From: Mansonella perstans
Taxonomy: Eukaryota > Nematoda > Chromadorea > Rhabditida > Onchocercidae
Length of the DNA: 64,000 nt
NCBI GenBank assembly: GCA_037074765.1
Contig: JBAMDO010000574.1
Location: forward strand, 62,001 to 126,000
Direction of reading: 5' to 3'
Shown here: positions 35,521-47,602 of the stretch, in pieces
Position numbering within the stretch: the first letter of the stretch is position 1
How the letters are laid out: each line of letters begins with the position of its first letter
Made by a program: the position numbers and the translations under genes
Notes under the pieces: generated by a model
Database searches by the model: none
Told to the model about the DNA's origin: nothing
Seen by the model: only the letters and a program-made list of their open reading frames with translations

Positions 35521-38500
35521 TTATTGTTCAGTATCCTCTCTCAACAGTTGCACATTAGCGTCAGATTGAAGAATCGTTCGATTACCGTATACCCTCCGTT
35601 TTATCAAATATGACTTCAAAATTAGATAAGAGACTATCGTCACAATGCTAATCACTGATATAAATAATGCACAAGTGCCTGAAAAAAATTTGAGCTGCGT
35701 AGAAATTTTTTTTTTGCAAGGAAAAATGTGAAATATCTATTAGCATAAAAAATGTCCAAAAAAAACAGAATGAAGTTTGGAAACTGACAGATCAATCAAA
35801 TGTCAGCATTTACTGCAATTCAAATATTCGCATTTTTCTCTCTATTTAAGCAAGAGTTTCCAAACTTTTTCGAAAATTACAAATCATTACCAGTCCATAT
35901 AGACCGGCAAAGAGAGCAGGTCTTAGTTTGATTATAAATGCTAACAAGCAGAATGTCTATTTTGACCTGATTACAAAATTGTTTAAATGTCTGGCTGACA
36001 TACATTTTTTCTAAAGACATCTAATTTAAAGATAAGCAACTTATGTGAAGCTAATAATAAATTTAAGTACCCAATAGTAGACAATTACATATATAGATAT
36101 TTACGTATGCACAAATATAAAGTTAAGCAGAAATTATAAGCGCATATTAGCCTACTCTTTTGGTTTAATCATAAATCTGAAATGAACTGAGGATTAATTT
36201 AAATTTGTTCACCATTTTCTGTACAATTCGATATATTCTATTGTTATGTAACTTACTCATTTTCTTGTATAAAAGGAGTGAGTCACATTCCATTTCTAAA
36301 TCGGTTGGAATAAAATTGCTTGTTGCTACTTTCAATTTTTCCACTGTACATATCCCATCGCAATAGGCAATTGGAAATTGATAAATTTGATTGGAATCGG
36401 TGACATTTTTGTAGTAAAGCTGAAATCGATAAAATATTAAGAAAATGATAAGGTGATATTACGAATGTATGTTTAATTGCAATTCCGTTGTATTTAAACG
36501 TTAACTGCGAATATTCAATGATACAATGATGTTGATGAATTGTATAAAATTTAATTTGAAGATCGTTTAAGAACAGATGTCACACGTTCGAACAATTCAT
36601 GCGTTTCTAATTGCTCATCTTTGCTGTTATTTGTGTCATTTCTACGATTTATAAACAGAAATAGAGCATACAGAACTGATATGAGTATTAGCAAGAGTGA
36701 TATAAATTAGAAGTGCATGAGAGTGGCAATAGTTTTTGATAATAATAATGGATTAGCAAAAATAAATCAAGGCAACTGCTACGAAATACGATTATGTGAG
36801 CTGATGAGAAAATTATCTCCAATTTCTTGCTTATATATCATCAAGTGTTTGTAATGATAGGTCAAGAATAATGTGTACGCTAAATTAACTGATCATGATA
36901 CTTTATGTAATTTCGAAAAAAAAAGAGAAGGGAATAAAAAGTTTTCAAATAATCTGAAAGATGATTTGGCAAAACGCATACCTGAAGAATGAACTGATTA
37001 TTAATCTTATGAGTTTCAACCAATACAAGTGCAGTATATGGTGGATAATTGGTAAGTTTTATACCAAACATACTTAGCAACACTGCTAATGTTTCATCAT
37101 GCTAAAAAGTTAGTATATTATATTTTTGCTCAAATAATAAGAAAAGAGATAACAATTCCACAAGAGAATTTTATTTAACAAATAGCACTGTTACTCAACA
37201 AATATTTCATAGATAGAATAATTATGTACAAAAAGTTTTATTCACGAATTTACTGAATTTACTTAGGCAAATAACAAGCAAGTGTGTGGTTTTTTTAAAG
37301 GAAAGAAAATGGCGAAGAAGGAAAGACTAAAACAAACCGCCGAATAAGCGTACATCTTTTGCTTCCATGTTGAATGTCCCTTCATTAAACTATCGAGTCT
37401 TGCAAGAATTTCCTTCCACAATTCGCCTGGAATTATCAAAAAATATTCCTTTCAACATAATTTTTACTGAATGGCATGAATTTGTTAGCTTTTCCATTTA
37501 AAAGAAAGAATTTTTAAAAAAATTAAAGTTAACCTCCTTGAAGTCTTTTCAGCAAATCGGTACTGTACTTATATTGAACCCATAAATTATACATTTCCGA
37601 AATTTTTTCCCATATAGTTTGATTAACCCATTTTGGGAAGTGATGTTTGTTTCCATGACAAGTCTTGAAAAAAAAACGAAAAACAGAATAAGAGGAGGAA
37701 AGAATGTAAAGTAATTTATTTTTTAAATTTCAAAACAATTCCGACCAAAATACTTTTAATTCTTTTTTAATTTAAATAATCAAACTAAGATATTACTCGA
37801 AATTGCCAAGTTACTTTAAACTTAAAAAGGATATAATACTTACGACAACTTTAAGTGGGTCGTAAACTTGCCAAATATTTTCAAAAGCAGAAGAGCTACT
37901 TTCTACACCCATATTTTTAGCAATATATCGAAAAAATTCTTTATTCGTCTTTAATATAACTCGTGTCGCTTCCAATTCTAGCAATTTTTTTAGCTCTTCT
38001 TTTAGCTTTGGACAATCCTGCTGCACCAACTGCTGAAAAAAAGAAGTTTTAAAATGTTAAGTTTCAACTTTTTAAAATGATAAGCGTAAATAATTTAGCA
38101 AAAATATTAAAATAAACTATAATACAAACAACAAAATGAATTTCAGCACATGCATATTTTTATGTTTCATTTTTCAGTTGCTCACGTTTTAAAAACGATT
38201 ATTTTTAAATTTAAAAAGAGCTAATAATTCAAAAAAATGTAAAACTTTGTCTTTTTCGACTTGTACTGTATGCACTGGTATTGGATGCCATACTGATGAC
38301 AATTTATCATCACTATATGTCTGTGGATATAAACTTTGAAGTACAGCATCAGCTGTCATTAACGTACGATTGAAATCGCTACTTCTTATGTAAATCTGAA
38401 ATACTAAGATACGTGTTTTAAAAAATGGGTGAATCAATTATTTTAATTAAACCTACAAAAAATTGTTTTTATTTGAATAAAAAAAATAATCCTTCCTATG

Positions 38501-39640
38501 ATGCAACCAGACTTTACAATAAGTCAAAGGTCAGAATTTGAGTGAGTGTTCAGTCAGTTTCATTTTACTTTTTTCACAGATGAAGCTACGATGGAGCCTT
38601 GTAGCAAAATAAAAATATTGAATTATTTATTAGCTTTGATTTCTCATCGATTAAAAAAAGTGGAAGATTACAATTTTTCGATTTAAATGATTAAAAAATA
38701 AAACATATTTGCATGCATATGCACTTTAAAAAAATTACAGTGATAACAAAAATAAATGCTGTATTTAAAATTTTATGAAATTCAAATGAAACCTCTGAAG
38801 TATTGAATGTTTTACTCAGAAATCCATCATATCGTTGTCGAAGTAGCTTGCCAAGATGATACGCTTGCCAGATACCATCAACTGTTAATTCACCTAAACC
38901 AATTTCCCAAGATTCCTCGGTATCATTGGGAAGCAAGGTTATCGGTGTACGATCACCATGACGCCACATCTATATGGTTATTATCATCAATATAATTAAC
39001 AATTGATCACGTGAATGATGGAAATGATAATTGATTTGATTACCATATTGCCAGGGTTAGATAATTAAATATGATGGTAATTATCACATTCATATAAATG
39101 ACTGATGATAAGATTACATTATAAGTGGAAATAATGGCTGAAATTTGATAAGAAATTATTACAAATTTCGAAATTTCAGTAATAACTTTTTTAACTTTTC
39201 ATTTTCACAATATTTTATTTTTTAACATAGCTTTCTGTCAAGTTAATTTCATTTAAATAAAGTAATAAAAGGAATCAATCTCTCAAAGATATCACCAATA
39301 AAAAGATTCAAGTTTTTAAAATTCAGTCAAAACATTCAACACTCTTATAATCTCCTTGTCCTTCTAAATAATATGATAATTTATTGGATATGCTGAAGTA
39401 TTCAACTTATTAGCGAAAGCTTTGCATTGACATTATCCGTTAGTAATTTTAATTAATTGACTGATAAAAAAGAAAATCTCCAAAGACATAAGCCATAATT
39501 TGACTTACAGCATGAATATGAACGAGTGTTGTCAAATTTGCTCTCATATCAACAACTTTCCCATCTTTATCAGTTATTGTTTGTTTGCCGATAACAAGAA
39601 GCAGTAAACAATCAAATATTGCGGCAAAAAAGCATTTCAT
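35521..39640 (-). CDS. Histidine acid phosphatase with C-terminal membrane anchor
   Basis: Nine exons, 435 residues: 39509-39640, 38793-38969, 38246-38395, 37844-38032, 37534-37663, 37338-37426, 36982-37101, 36257-36419, 35521-35678. An N-terminal signal peptide (hydrophobic core about 4-17) precedes the catalytic motif RHGDRTP at 47-53, where the His accepts the phosphate. IRSSDFNRTLMTADAVL and the HDETLAVLL motif (His-Asp at 290-291, proton donor) complete the active site. Cysteines and N-glycosylation sites fit a secreted or lysosomal fold. The last exon encodes a transmembrane helix (about 386-404) and a basic cytoplasmic tail, as in lysosomal/membrane acid phosphatases. Nematodes have many paralogues, so I give no gene number. 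The reaction is hydrolysis of phosphomonoesters at acid pH. The ATG is 6 bases after TTTCAG, a trans-splice type start. The exon at 37663 uses an AAG acceptor. Confidence 0.93.
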
Positions 39641-40172
39641 ATGTATCTGAAATTTTTATTTTAATTCAAAAAAAAATTTTTGATTCTTATTTTAAAAATT
39701 CTTAATTTAATCCAAGAAAAAATTTTCGAAATTTCGATGATCAAAACAAAAAAGAATAAAAAGCAAAGGAATGCGGACGGAAAGAAAGAAAGTTTTCAAT
39801 AGATATTTCAAGATGAAATGATACCTAAATATTCAATCAGCGTTTTATAATTGGAATTTATAAAGAATCGAATTTCAAATCACACACAACAGACATCTCG
39901 ATGAATACGAAAACATCCTAAAATAATGAACTAATAATATCTCAATAAAATTCACCCACATCAATGGTAACAATGAAAGAATGAGTGAAAAAACATCCTT
40001 AGTCAATTATTTTCTGTCTACAAACACCTGCTTATCGATCTCTATTAATTGTGTCACCAATATATCGCTATCATCAATGTCTCTCTAAACCTCACTTTCG
40101 TCATTTTTGTGTATCTCTTATTGAGTGTACGTATGCTCATAGAGATACATATTTTTCCCTTTTTGAAATTGC

Positions 40173-40273
40173 AATAAGAAATGGTTGATTTGAAGAAATT
40201 TTAAAAATGGAATAAGAAATGATTGATTTGAAGAAATTTTAAAAATGGAATAAGAAATGATTGATTTGAAGTA
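40173..40273. repeat. 38-bp tandem repeat, about 2.7 copies
   Basis: Units starting AATAAGAAATG at 40173, 40211 and 40249, each containing TTGATTTGAAGAAATTTTAA. The copies are nearly identical. Confidence 0.9.
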
Positions 40274-40780
40274 ATTGAATTGTTCGTAAAATTCAATAAA
40301 TTATTTACTTAGTTCTATCAATTATCTATAGTGGCAATTCATTGTAAATATATAATTTGTAAACAAAAAAATAGAGAGTATATTTGATGAATTTCAATAT
40401 ACCATGTAAATATCATAAATCAGAAGTTATTCTCATCTTTTATTTTATCATTTTCATCGGCTTACTAGCTTAGCAATATTTAATATAATTTGATTATCAT
40501 TAATTTTTAATTTTAGCCAAACTATTTCAATTCAATCACAATTTTTTTCGTAATTTACTTGTAACTCTCGAAACATTGCTACAGTTTTATTGTTACACTA
40601 TTCCATTGCCTTTTCCTTTCTAATTATTCATTTATTAATTACTAATTTTTCATAATGAGAATGTAAAGATAATCATTGTATTTTATGCCAAATATTTATA
40701 TCATATACATATTCCTGTGTCGAATAATAACTATATATGAATTTTAGTAATCAGCAATAACAAATATCAATAATCCATCA

Positions 40781-40893
40781 CTCCATAATTTCAACTCAAC
40801 AAAAACCTCCATAATTTCAACTCAACAAAAATTACCTCCATAATTTCAACTCAACAAAAATTACCTCCATAATTTCAACTCAATAAAAATTAG
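40781..40893. repeat. 26-29-bp tandem repeat, four copies
   Basis: CTCCATAATTTCAACTCAAC repeated at 40781, 40807, 40836 and 40865. The first unit lacks three bases of the ATTAC linker present in the others. Confidence 0.9.
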
Positions 40894-42305
40894 CAATATG
40901 CATAGAAATTAATACATGTGGTCTTTTTGCATTTTAAAAAATCAGGAATTGAAATTTAAATATTCAAACTGTTTAGACTTTTATTCCACATAAAAAAATC
41001 GGAAAATTTCTGAGATGCAAATTTCTTCAGTTGGCAAATCGAAGGAGAAGATAAATTTTAAATACTTTTATAATTTCGTGTACTGGATTTATGAAAGAGC
41101 AGCTTTTCGAAATTCTTCATTTAATCTTCTTTTTTATAGCCATTTACAACTTCATGGATATTTCTGAAAAAATTCAAAAACTGGTTGTGAAACTGAAATC
41201 TTGCATTCTGTTGATGTAGAACAAGTTTTTAAAAAGTGCTGCTTAAAACATTTCTCAGTAGATGAAAATCGCCGACGATCCTTTCAAAAAGATGCAAATT
41301 GAAAAACACTTCGAGCAACTAATAGAGAATTTACAGCAATATTCCGGAGAATTGTAAAATTACCTATTTATTTCTTATTCCTCTTACATCTTCATTTCAT
41401 CTATACTAGCGAATGAAAAGGATGTTTTAATGACAAATTTAGAATTGTTGCAAACAAAAAGATCATAAGAGTAAAAAGAAAAAAATGTAACAATTAAATT
41501 TAACAATGAAATTAAAAAAATAATTTTTGTTTTTCCATTGTTCAACTATTCTGACTAATCAAAAATTATTGTAATACAAAATTATTATAGTATGAAATTA
41601 TTATGACAAACACAGATTTCGACTTCTAGAACAAATTTCAAAAGGCAAATGAGTAGTATTGGTTGAAGATTGAGCCTGAAGAATCGGCTGCTATCCTAAT
41701 GTTTATTGTTTTAATGATTGCTACAGGTTATGAAATCAAAAATATCGGCATTCAAAACAAGCCAATAAATTGCTAACAAACTTTTGATCGATGCTCACGG
41801 TTCATCTGTTGACCTTGATGGATCTTTACGGCTTCAAAAAAATGTATTTTTTTTTTCAGAATCGATGCATTTCTCTCAGTCCTTTATGAATATGAATATT
41901 AAATATGCTACTAAAAATTTGCCAATGAAAACTTCCCTACCATAGCAAGAAAATATTGGTTCCTATCACAACAGAACTACAAAAACAAAATAAATTTGAA
42001 AAAAAAATACGTGGAACAATAACGATTACGAGAAAACTAAAACGCTGAACAAATAAGTTTTTGTACTCCCAGGGAACAATTAATATTGCATCAGTGAATT
42101 TTTTAGATTTTCCAGATGAAAATGATCAACAGCATCACTTCCTTTCAACACTGATTAAACTAAGGAAAAAACAATAAAACGATCTCAACTGCAAATAAAC
42201 AGAAATCCCAAGGTGGACCACTATCTCCCTGGAATTTGTTTTTCAACACTGACTCCAACAACACTCAATGAATCTTTTCAAAAATTCTTAATCACTGATG
42301 CAAGT

Positions 42306-45300
42306 TCACAATTTGTGTTTCATGTAGGCATTCTTTTTGTATTCACTTTCCTGTCCTTGTAAAGTGGATAACAGCCATTTCGTCTTTTCCTTCCGAGCTT
42401 TATCATTTTCCAGCATTTCTTGCCGCTTTTCTCTGAAAAATTCTAATAATGAAATTTCTTTTTTATTTTTCAAATGTAAAACAAGAAAGAATGACAGATA
42501 TCAAATTTAAATTATTCAACATTATTCGCATGTACCTATTTAAAAATTGGTTATCACGGCGTAGTTCTCGAACTGTTCCACGTAATTCCTTCTTGTACTT
42601 TTTGGTAAGTTGCTTTATTTCAACTTTTTTCGATTTCTTTAGGTTTTTTCCGTAGTGTGTTTTTTCTACATCATAATTTTCTTCAAAACGTGGTTCCAAC
42701 AAATCCAGCATCCTGAATTTAAGACATAATAGTACCAATAACTGAAAAATAAACGGAAAGTTCAGTAGCAATAAAACAATATATTTCTATATTTCCCGAG
42801 AAAAAACTGACTTTTTCTGCTTTATTGGTCGTTGCAGTTGTTTCAGTAAATTTCTTGAAGATTCAGCAGTGATAAACGATTCCACTGCAGACAATTCCGT
42901 CAACAATTGAGCTGGATAAAAATTACGCGGCAATCGCGACAGCAAGCCAAGCAGTGGCCTATAAATTCGATTCGCTGTTACTTTGATTCCAGGAATTTAA
43001 GAATACATAACTATGAGTAAAGATATTGTTCTCAACTCTCTCTATGACTATATTTAAGAACGCATAACTATATTTACTTATTATTAGTCAAGAAATATGA
43101 AAACTGGAATACCTGAAGATTATGGAGAAGCTCATAATGTTGGAATAAATAAAGCTAAATCGGCACAGAACGATAAAAGCAATATTTAACACGTACAATC
43201 GATTCCTGTTGCTTTCTACAAAACTGAAAAACTTGCTTGTAATTTTCAAGAAAAAAACTGAAGAAAAAACCAAAACGGCAATCTTCAATACTAAAAAAAT
43301 CATGATACAAAGATATCATTTTCATGATGGATTTAGCACAACTTTATAAAAAAGTCAAAGAAACAATGAATGTGTTAAATTAAACGGTTTTTATGCTTTT
43401 TTCGTTGTATTCAGCTCCTGTATCCACTATTATTTTCATAAAAAATGGCAAATTACCTATCTCCATCAGTGAATACTTGCATTAGATCAAGATGTGAAGA
43501 CATTTCAATCGCTGAGCACTGAATATGATTGAAATTACTTAATTATAGACAATCATTAATTTTTAAGCGGAAATTTTGGGAAAAAAGTGATCTGTTGTAT
43601 TTGAAAACTTATTAGATAAAATAGTGGTCTGAATCAATGCAAGCATAAACTAACATCTTCAGTAACAAAAAGCATTCTACGATGTGGCAATGATACGGGA
43701 AAAGTTGCTGTTGGACAACGTTCATCATCTCTGTTTTCAACTGCCATTAAAAAAACCCCATGAAGAAAAGCGATAACTTCTGGCAGATACCTGCAAAATC
43801 GATTGTATTTACTATATTATTTCACAAAAAGTAATTCAATGCCATGAAATTTAAGAAGTTATCAGGAATATGCAAATTCTTGTACAAGTTCAATTATCAT
43901 TTTGAAGTAGAAAAAATTCTACCTCTTACTTTCTTCGACAAATGAACTCAGCATTTTCACCATTAATAACATGCGTGCAATATCTTTTATGTCACAAATC
44001 CGTGCAGTTGAAACAATGCGGCAAGCAAATGCAAGTGTTGGACTAACAACGGGATGAAATGCGTCACGCAGTGGATACAAAGTTGAAACCAATTTCAGAA
44101 ATGCAGTAAAGCGGAACGTAAGCATTTCACGTGGCGCACGTGCGTGTAGCGCATATTGTTGACGCAGAAGAGCACGCATGCAACGTGCGCTATGTTCAAT
44201 GTTGAGCTAAAATATAAAAAAATAAAATGAATAGCAATCTCCCGTCGCGGAAAAGTAAAGTTTCTATAATCGAAATAAATTTAACAAAATCCGCTGCAGC
44301 TTTCTAAAAAATCGGCTGGAAAAATTGAAGCTTTCGATATACTATCTTAAAAACTAGCCTTCATCAAAAAATATAATCCTCGTGCTATGTAACCAAACAA
44401 AGCTGTTTTTGCTGCTCGTTCTTTGGATAAGTCATCGTAATACCTGAAAAAAATGGAGCTGTGAAATTTTTTTGCGAGAAATTTTAGTACTCCCCGTACC
44501 CAACACGTTATTGCCAGAAAAATACCCAGAGTAAAGCACTTAAAGGATTAAGTAATCTAATCTTCTTTTTACTTCAATTTTGAAATGTATTTTATTATCT
44601 CACTATACCTATTTTGAAATGCATTTTATTTACCTACTATATCTACTTTACATCTAAGAGAAACAGAAAAAAAGTGATACCTGAGAAGAAGTATAAATAG
44701 CCGGCCAAGCCGAGACTTATTTCCTTCACGAAGGCTTGGATGATACAGCTTTATTAATCTTTTAATGATTACTTCGCAGTTTTCATCGTTCTGAGCATCC
44801 AGCAATTTTTTGAGACTTTCATATTTTTGAGGCATATCAATCACAAAAGGTAATTGCCCATTTTCTGATCCTTTGCAAACTACAACAAATGTTAACTTGT
44901 TTATAACCTGATTTCCTTTCAAATTATAACAAAGTTAAGTTTTGGAAAGTTCAATATTTTTGTTGCTAGTTATATAATACAATATTTTTTACTATCTACA
45001 GCAAAATTTCATATTCATGGTAGAACGGTGTGATGTAGAACTATATCAAGGATGACAGATACACTAGAAAGTCCCTTAATTAACTGTCCCCGAAAATGAA
45101 TTGCACATGATACCGCCTTAAAATAAATAGTAACAAACTTTCCGTTTCTGCATCTGTAGCAATGTTTTTTGAGCTAGATGGCGATAAATCGACTTGTTTA
45201 TCGTCATTTACCATTGTATCAAAATCATCTTCTTTATCTTCAACCATCTCGTCACTATCTGTTCTATCTTCCTCATCCGATGAATCGATACGAACTACTT

Positions 45301-47347
45301 TTATTCGTCCTCTTTTAAGCTAAAGAGCAGCAGAAATTTTGAAGGCGTAAAATCAAAGGGTGAGAACAATATCTTTACATAACTTATTACAATGTAGACC
45401 ATTTTCCTATACTACTAGCTACATCTTCCTGAAAAAATGCTACACTGGTAACAATACTACATTCATTAAAATCACAATCATTGCAACCTCACCTTTTCTG
45501 CATTCATCAGTACACCTGAACTGTCGTATTTCACCATAAAACCTTCTTCTTTGTTACCAGCAGTTTTTGATTTCTTTTTTTGTTCTCGAGTACAAACCTA
45601 GAGAATGCGAAGTTCAACAGAAAGTCGAAAAAATTCAAATTATTATTTAAAATATATCGAAAAAACGGAACAATTACAAGCTTATTTTCAATGAAAAGCA
45701 ATAGAAAACCTTGTCTATCAATGAAAGTCGAGCTTTTTCTTGTCTAATTAACTTCTCACGCTCTTCCTGCGCTATATCTTCTTCTGTTTTTTGTCGTTCA
45801 CTTGCTTCTGCTTTTTTCCCGTTATCCATTTTCAGCTCGTAGAACTGGAAAATAAAACCCAGCATTATAGTAAAAAAAGATGGAACTTTGGCAACTGGTA
45901 ACAAAATGATAAGTAGAATAACGGACAATTTGAAGACTGTGTTTAGAATTTCTCTAAATAAAAAGAATAAAATAACCGAAACCCTAAGAAAGAGTAAATA
46001 TTATTTCAAATTTGGAATAACAACTTGCCAAATGGTCGTAATCGTCTTTCTCAGGCGGAATTATGCTTGATTTTTCTTTTATGTTCCTTACAAGACTCGT
46101 CATTGCCTCCGTATGTCGTATTTCGTTCCACTTCTCATCCAACCTTGCCGTTATATTTTCACGTTCATCACGAGCCAACTTTCTGTCGTAACGTAGTTGT
46201 TTCGTTTTTGCTATCAATTCAGCAATAAAATCCTGCCTATATAAGATAAATACACTATCAAACAACAAAAAGAATGGCTTGAAGTAGTTTTTCTCGTCTT
46301 CACACATGGTATTGAAAAAAAAATTTTTAAAGCATATACAAAAGGAGCAGAAAACTCGCACCCTTCCTAATATTAACGTTAAAAAAACGAAAATAAATAT
46401 TAGACTTCTAATATAAAAGTAAAAAAAATTCTTTTTGTCATAATATACATAATATAATCCCATAAATACCTTGTTTTATCCACATTTTTGGATTTTTATA
46501 GCTCAAAGTAGATTAACCTTTTGCTGCCTGAATTTTCCGCCGATGCTGCAATCCCACCACCAAAATGAACTGCAGCCACAATATCCGCACCAATATTTCC
46601 GCCTCCTCTCACCTCGTCATCATCTTCGTCGCTTGACATTATGCGATCATACTTCCCAACCTCGGTTAATTCTCGTCCCTTATGAGTTAGTTTTTCTTCT
46701 GAAAGAATATGATTTGCGATGCTGGAAAAAAGCGATGGCGATACCCGATATTTTGCAAAAACCCACATTTTTATTGAAAAAAATTTACCTCCGTCATTTG
46801 TTAGTTCCACATTAGCTGCTTTGAAAGATTTCAAACGTTCTGCAGTAAATCGTTTTGAAATACATTCTTCATTATCCAACATGTTATTGCCATTTTGGAT
46901 GCGGAGATCAATAATCTAAAAGTGAATTTATGCAACGCCCAAAAAAAGAGAAAAACAAATCTATCGTACACTTAGTAATAAACTACTAAACAAAGTAAAA
47001 ATCATACCTTATTACGCTTCCTACGTTCTTTCCATTCCACAGACAATGTCTTAGTCCTATTTTCAAATGCTTTTTTCTTCGATAACCCTGGTGCACCACA
47101 TGGAGATGATACCGCTTTTGTTCCGAGTATCTGGAATGCACGCAGAATGGAATTTAGGACAAACATATTTGGAAAGTAATTCCAACTTCCATCAAAAATC
47201 AAATTTAAAATCTTTGTAATTGTTAAACGCTCTATTCCGATAAAAAACCTTGTGCTTTGTGCGATTATATTTCAGTTCGAATGGATTCAGTTCTACTGGC
47301 TGATCCGACGACTTCTTCAATTTCTTTATATTTGTTACTTTCACCAT
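42306..47347 (-). CDS. nop14: NOP14, U3 snoRNP/SSU processome component
   Basis: Sixteen exons, 791 residues: 47249-47347, 47008-47130, 46789-46915, 46518-46698, 46029-46236, 45710-45844, 45493-45597, 45139-45319, 44681-44879, 44359-44443, 43923-44206, 43655-43790, 43457-43518, 42812-42958, 42536-42712, 42306-42432. Family blocks appear in order: NPFELKYNRTKHKILG, LTHKGREL, an acidic centre, IIKRLIKLYHPSLREGNKSRL, LVSTLYPLRDAFHPVVSPTL, MLDLLEPRFEENY, KELRGTVRELRRDNQFLNR and a basic C-terminus. NOP14 acts in the nucleolus in early pre-18S cleavage and 40S assembly. The ATG is 1 base after TTTTCAG. Two introns must use GC donors to keep frame and family alignment: CATTTG/GCAAGT at 46028 and ATGAAG/GCTAGT at 44358. 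It lies 255 bases downstream of GTF2H2 on the same strand, so the two are probably in one operon. Confidence 0.94.
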
Positions 47348-47602
47348 GCTGAAAATTATACCGAAAATTCCATTCAAAAAAAGCTATGTAAAGATGTGTA
47401 ACACAATCAAATGCTGTAATTATAAAATAGTTCGCAATTTTCATATGAAAGTTTCCATATGAATTCAAGCTATTAGGTACTGTTTTTCAATACACTTAAA
47501 TAGGCGACGATATGTAGCTATAAAAATTTACGGGTACATTAATAAGCTACTTGTGATTCCACACAGAAATACAAATTCAATTCAACATTTATTTGAACAT
47601 AT
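47348..47602 (-). promoter_or_regulatory. Intercistronic region of a probable GTF2H2-NOP14 operon
   Basis: 255 bases between the GTF2H2 stop and the NOP14 ATG on the same strand. An AATAAA poly(A) signal (reverse strand, about 47588-47593) is just after the upstream stop, and TTTTCAG abuts the downstream ATG. This is the arrangement of nematode operons, where 3' end formation and trans-splicing occur together. Co-transcription is inferred, not shown. Confidence 0.6.

Larger units (their letters stand above)
39641..42305. other. Intergenic region between NOP14 (3' end) and acid phosphatase (5' end)
   Basis: 2.7 kb, AT-rich, holding the phosphatase promoter and the NOP14 3' flank. Two tandem repeats (40173-40273, 40781-40893). 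A 44-codon open frame at 41168-41302 (+) has a fairly protein-like composition (for example DVEQVFKKCCLKHFSVDE) but no start, splice or family support; it may be a gene fossil or chance. Confidence 0.55.

Noticed and set aside
41168..41302. 44-codon + strand fragment with protein-like composition
   Set aside because: No start codon, acceptor or neighbouring exon in phase. Could be a gene fossil, but frames of this length occur by chance.
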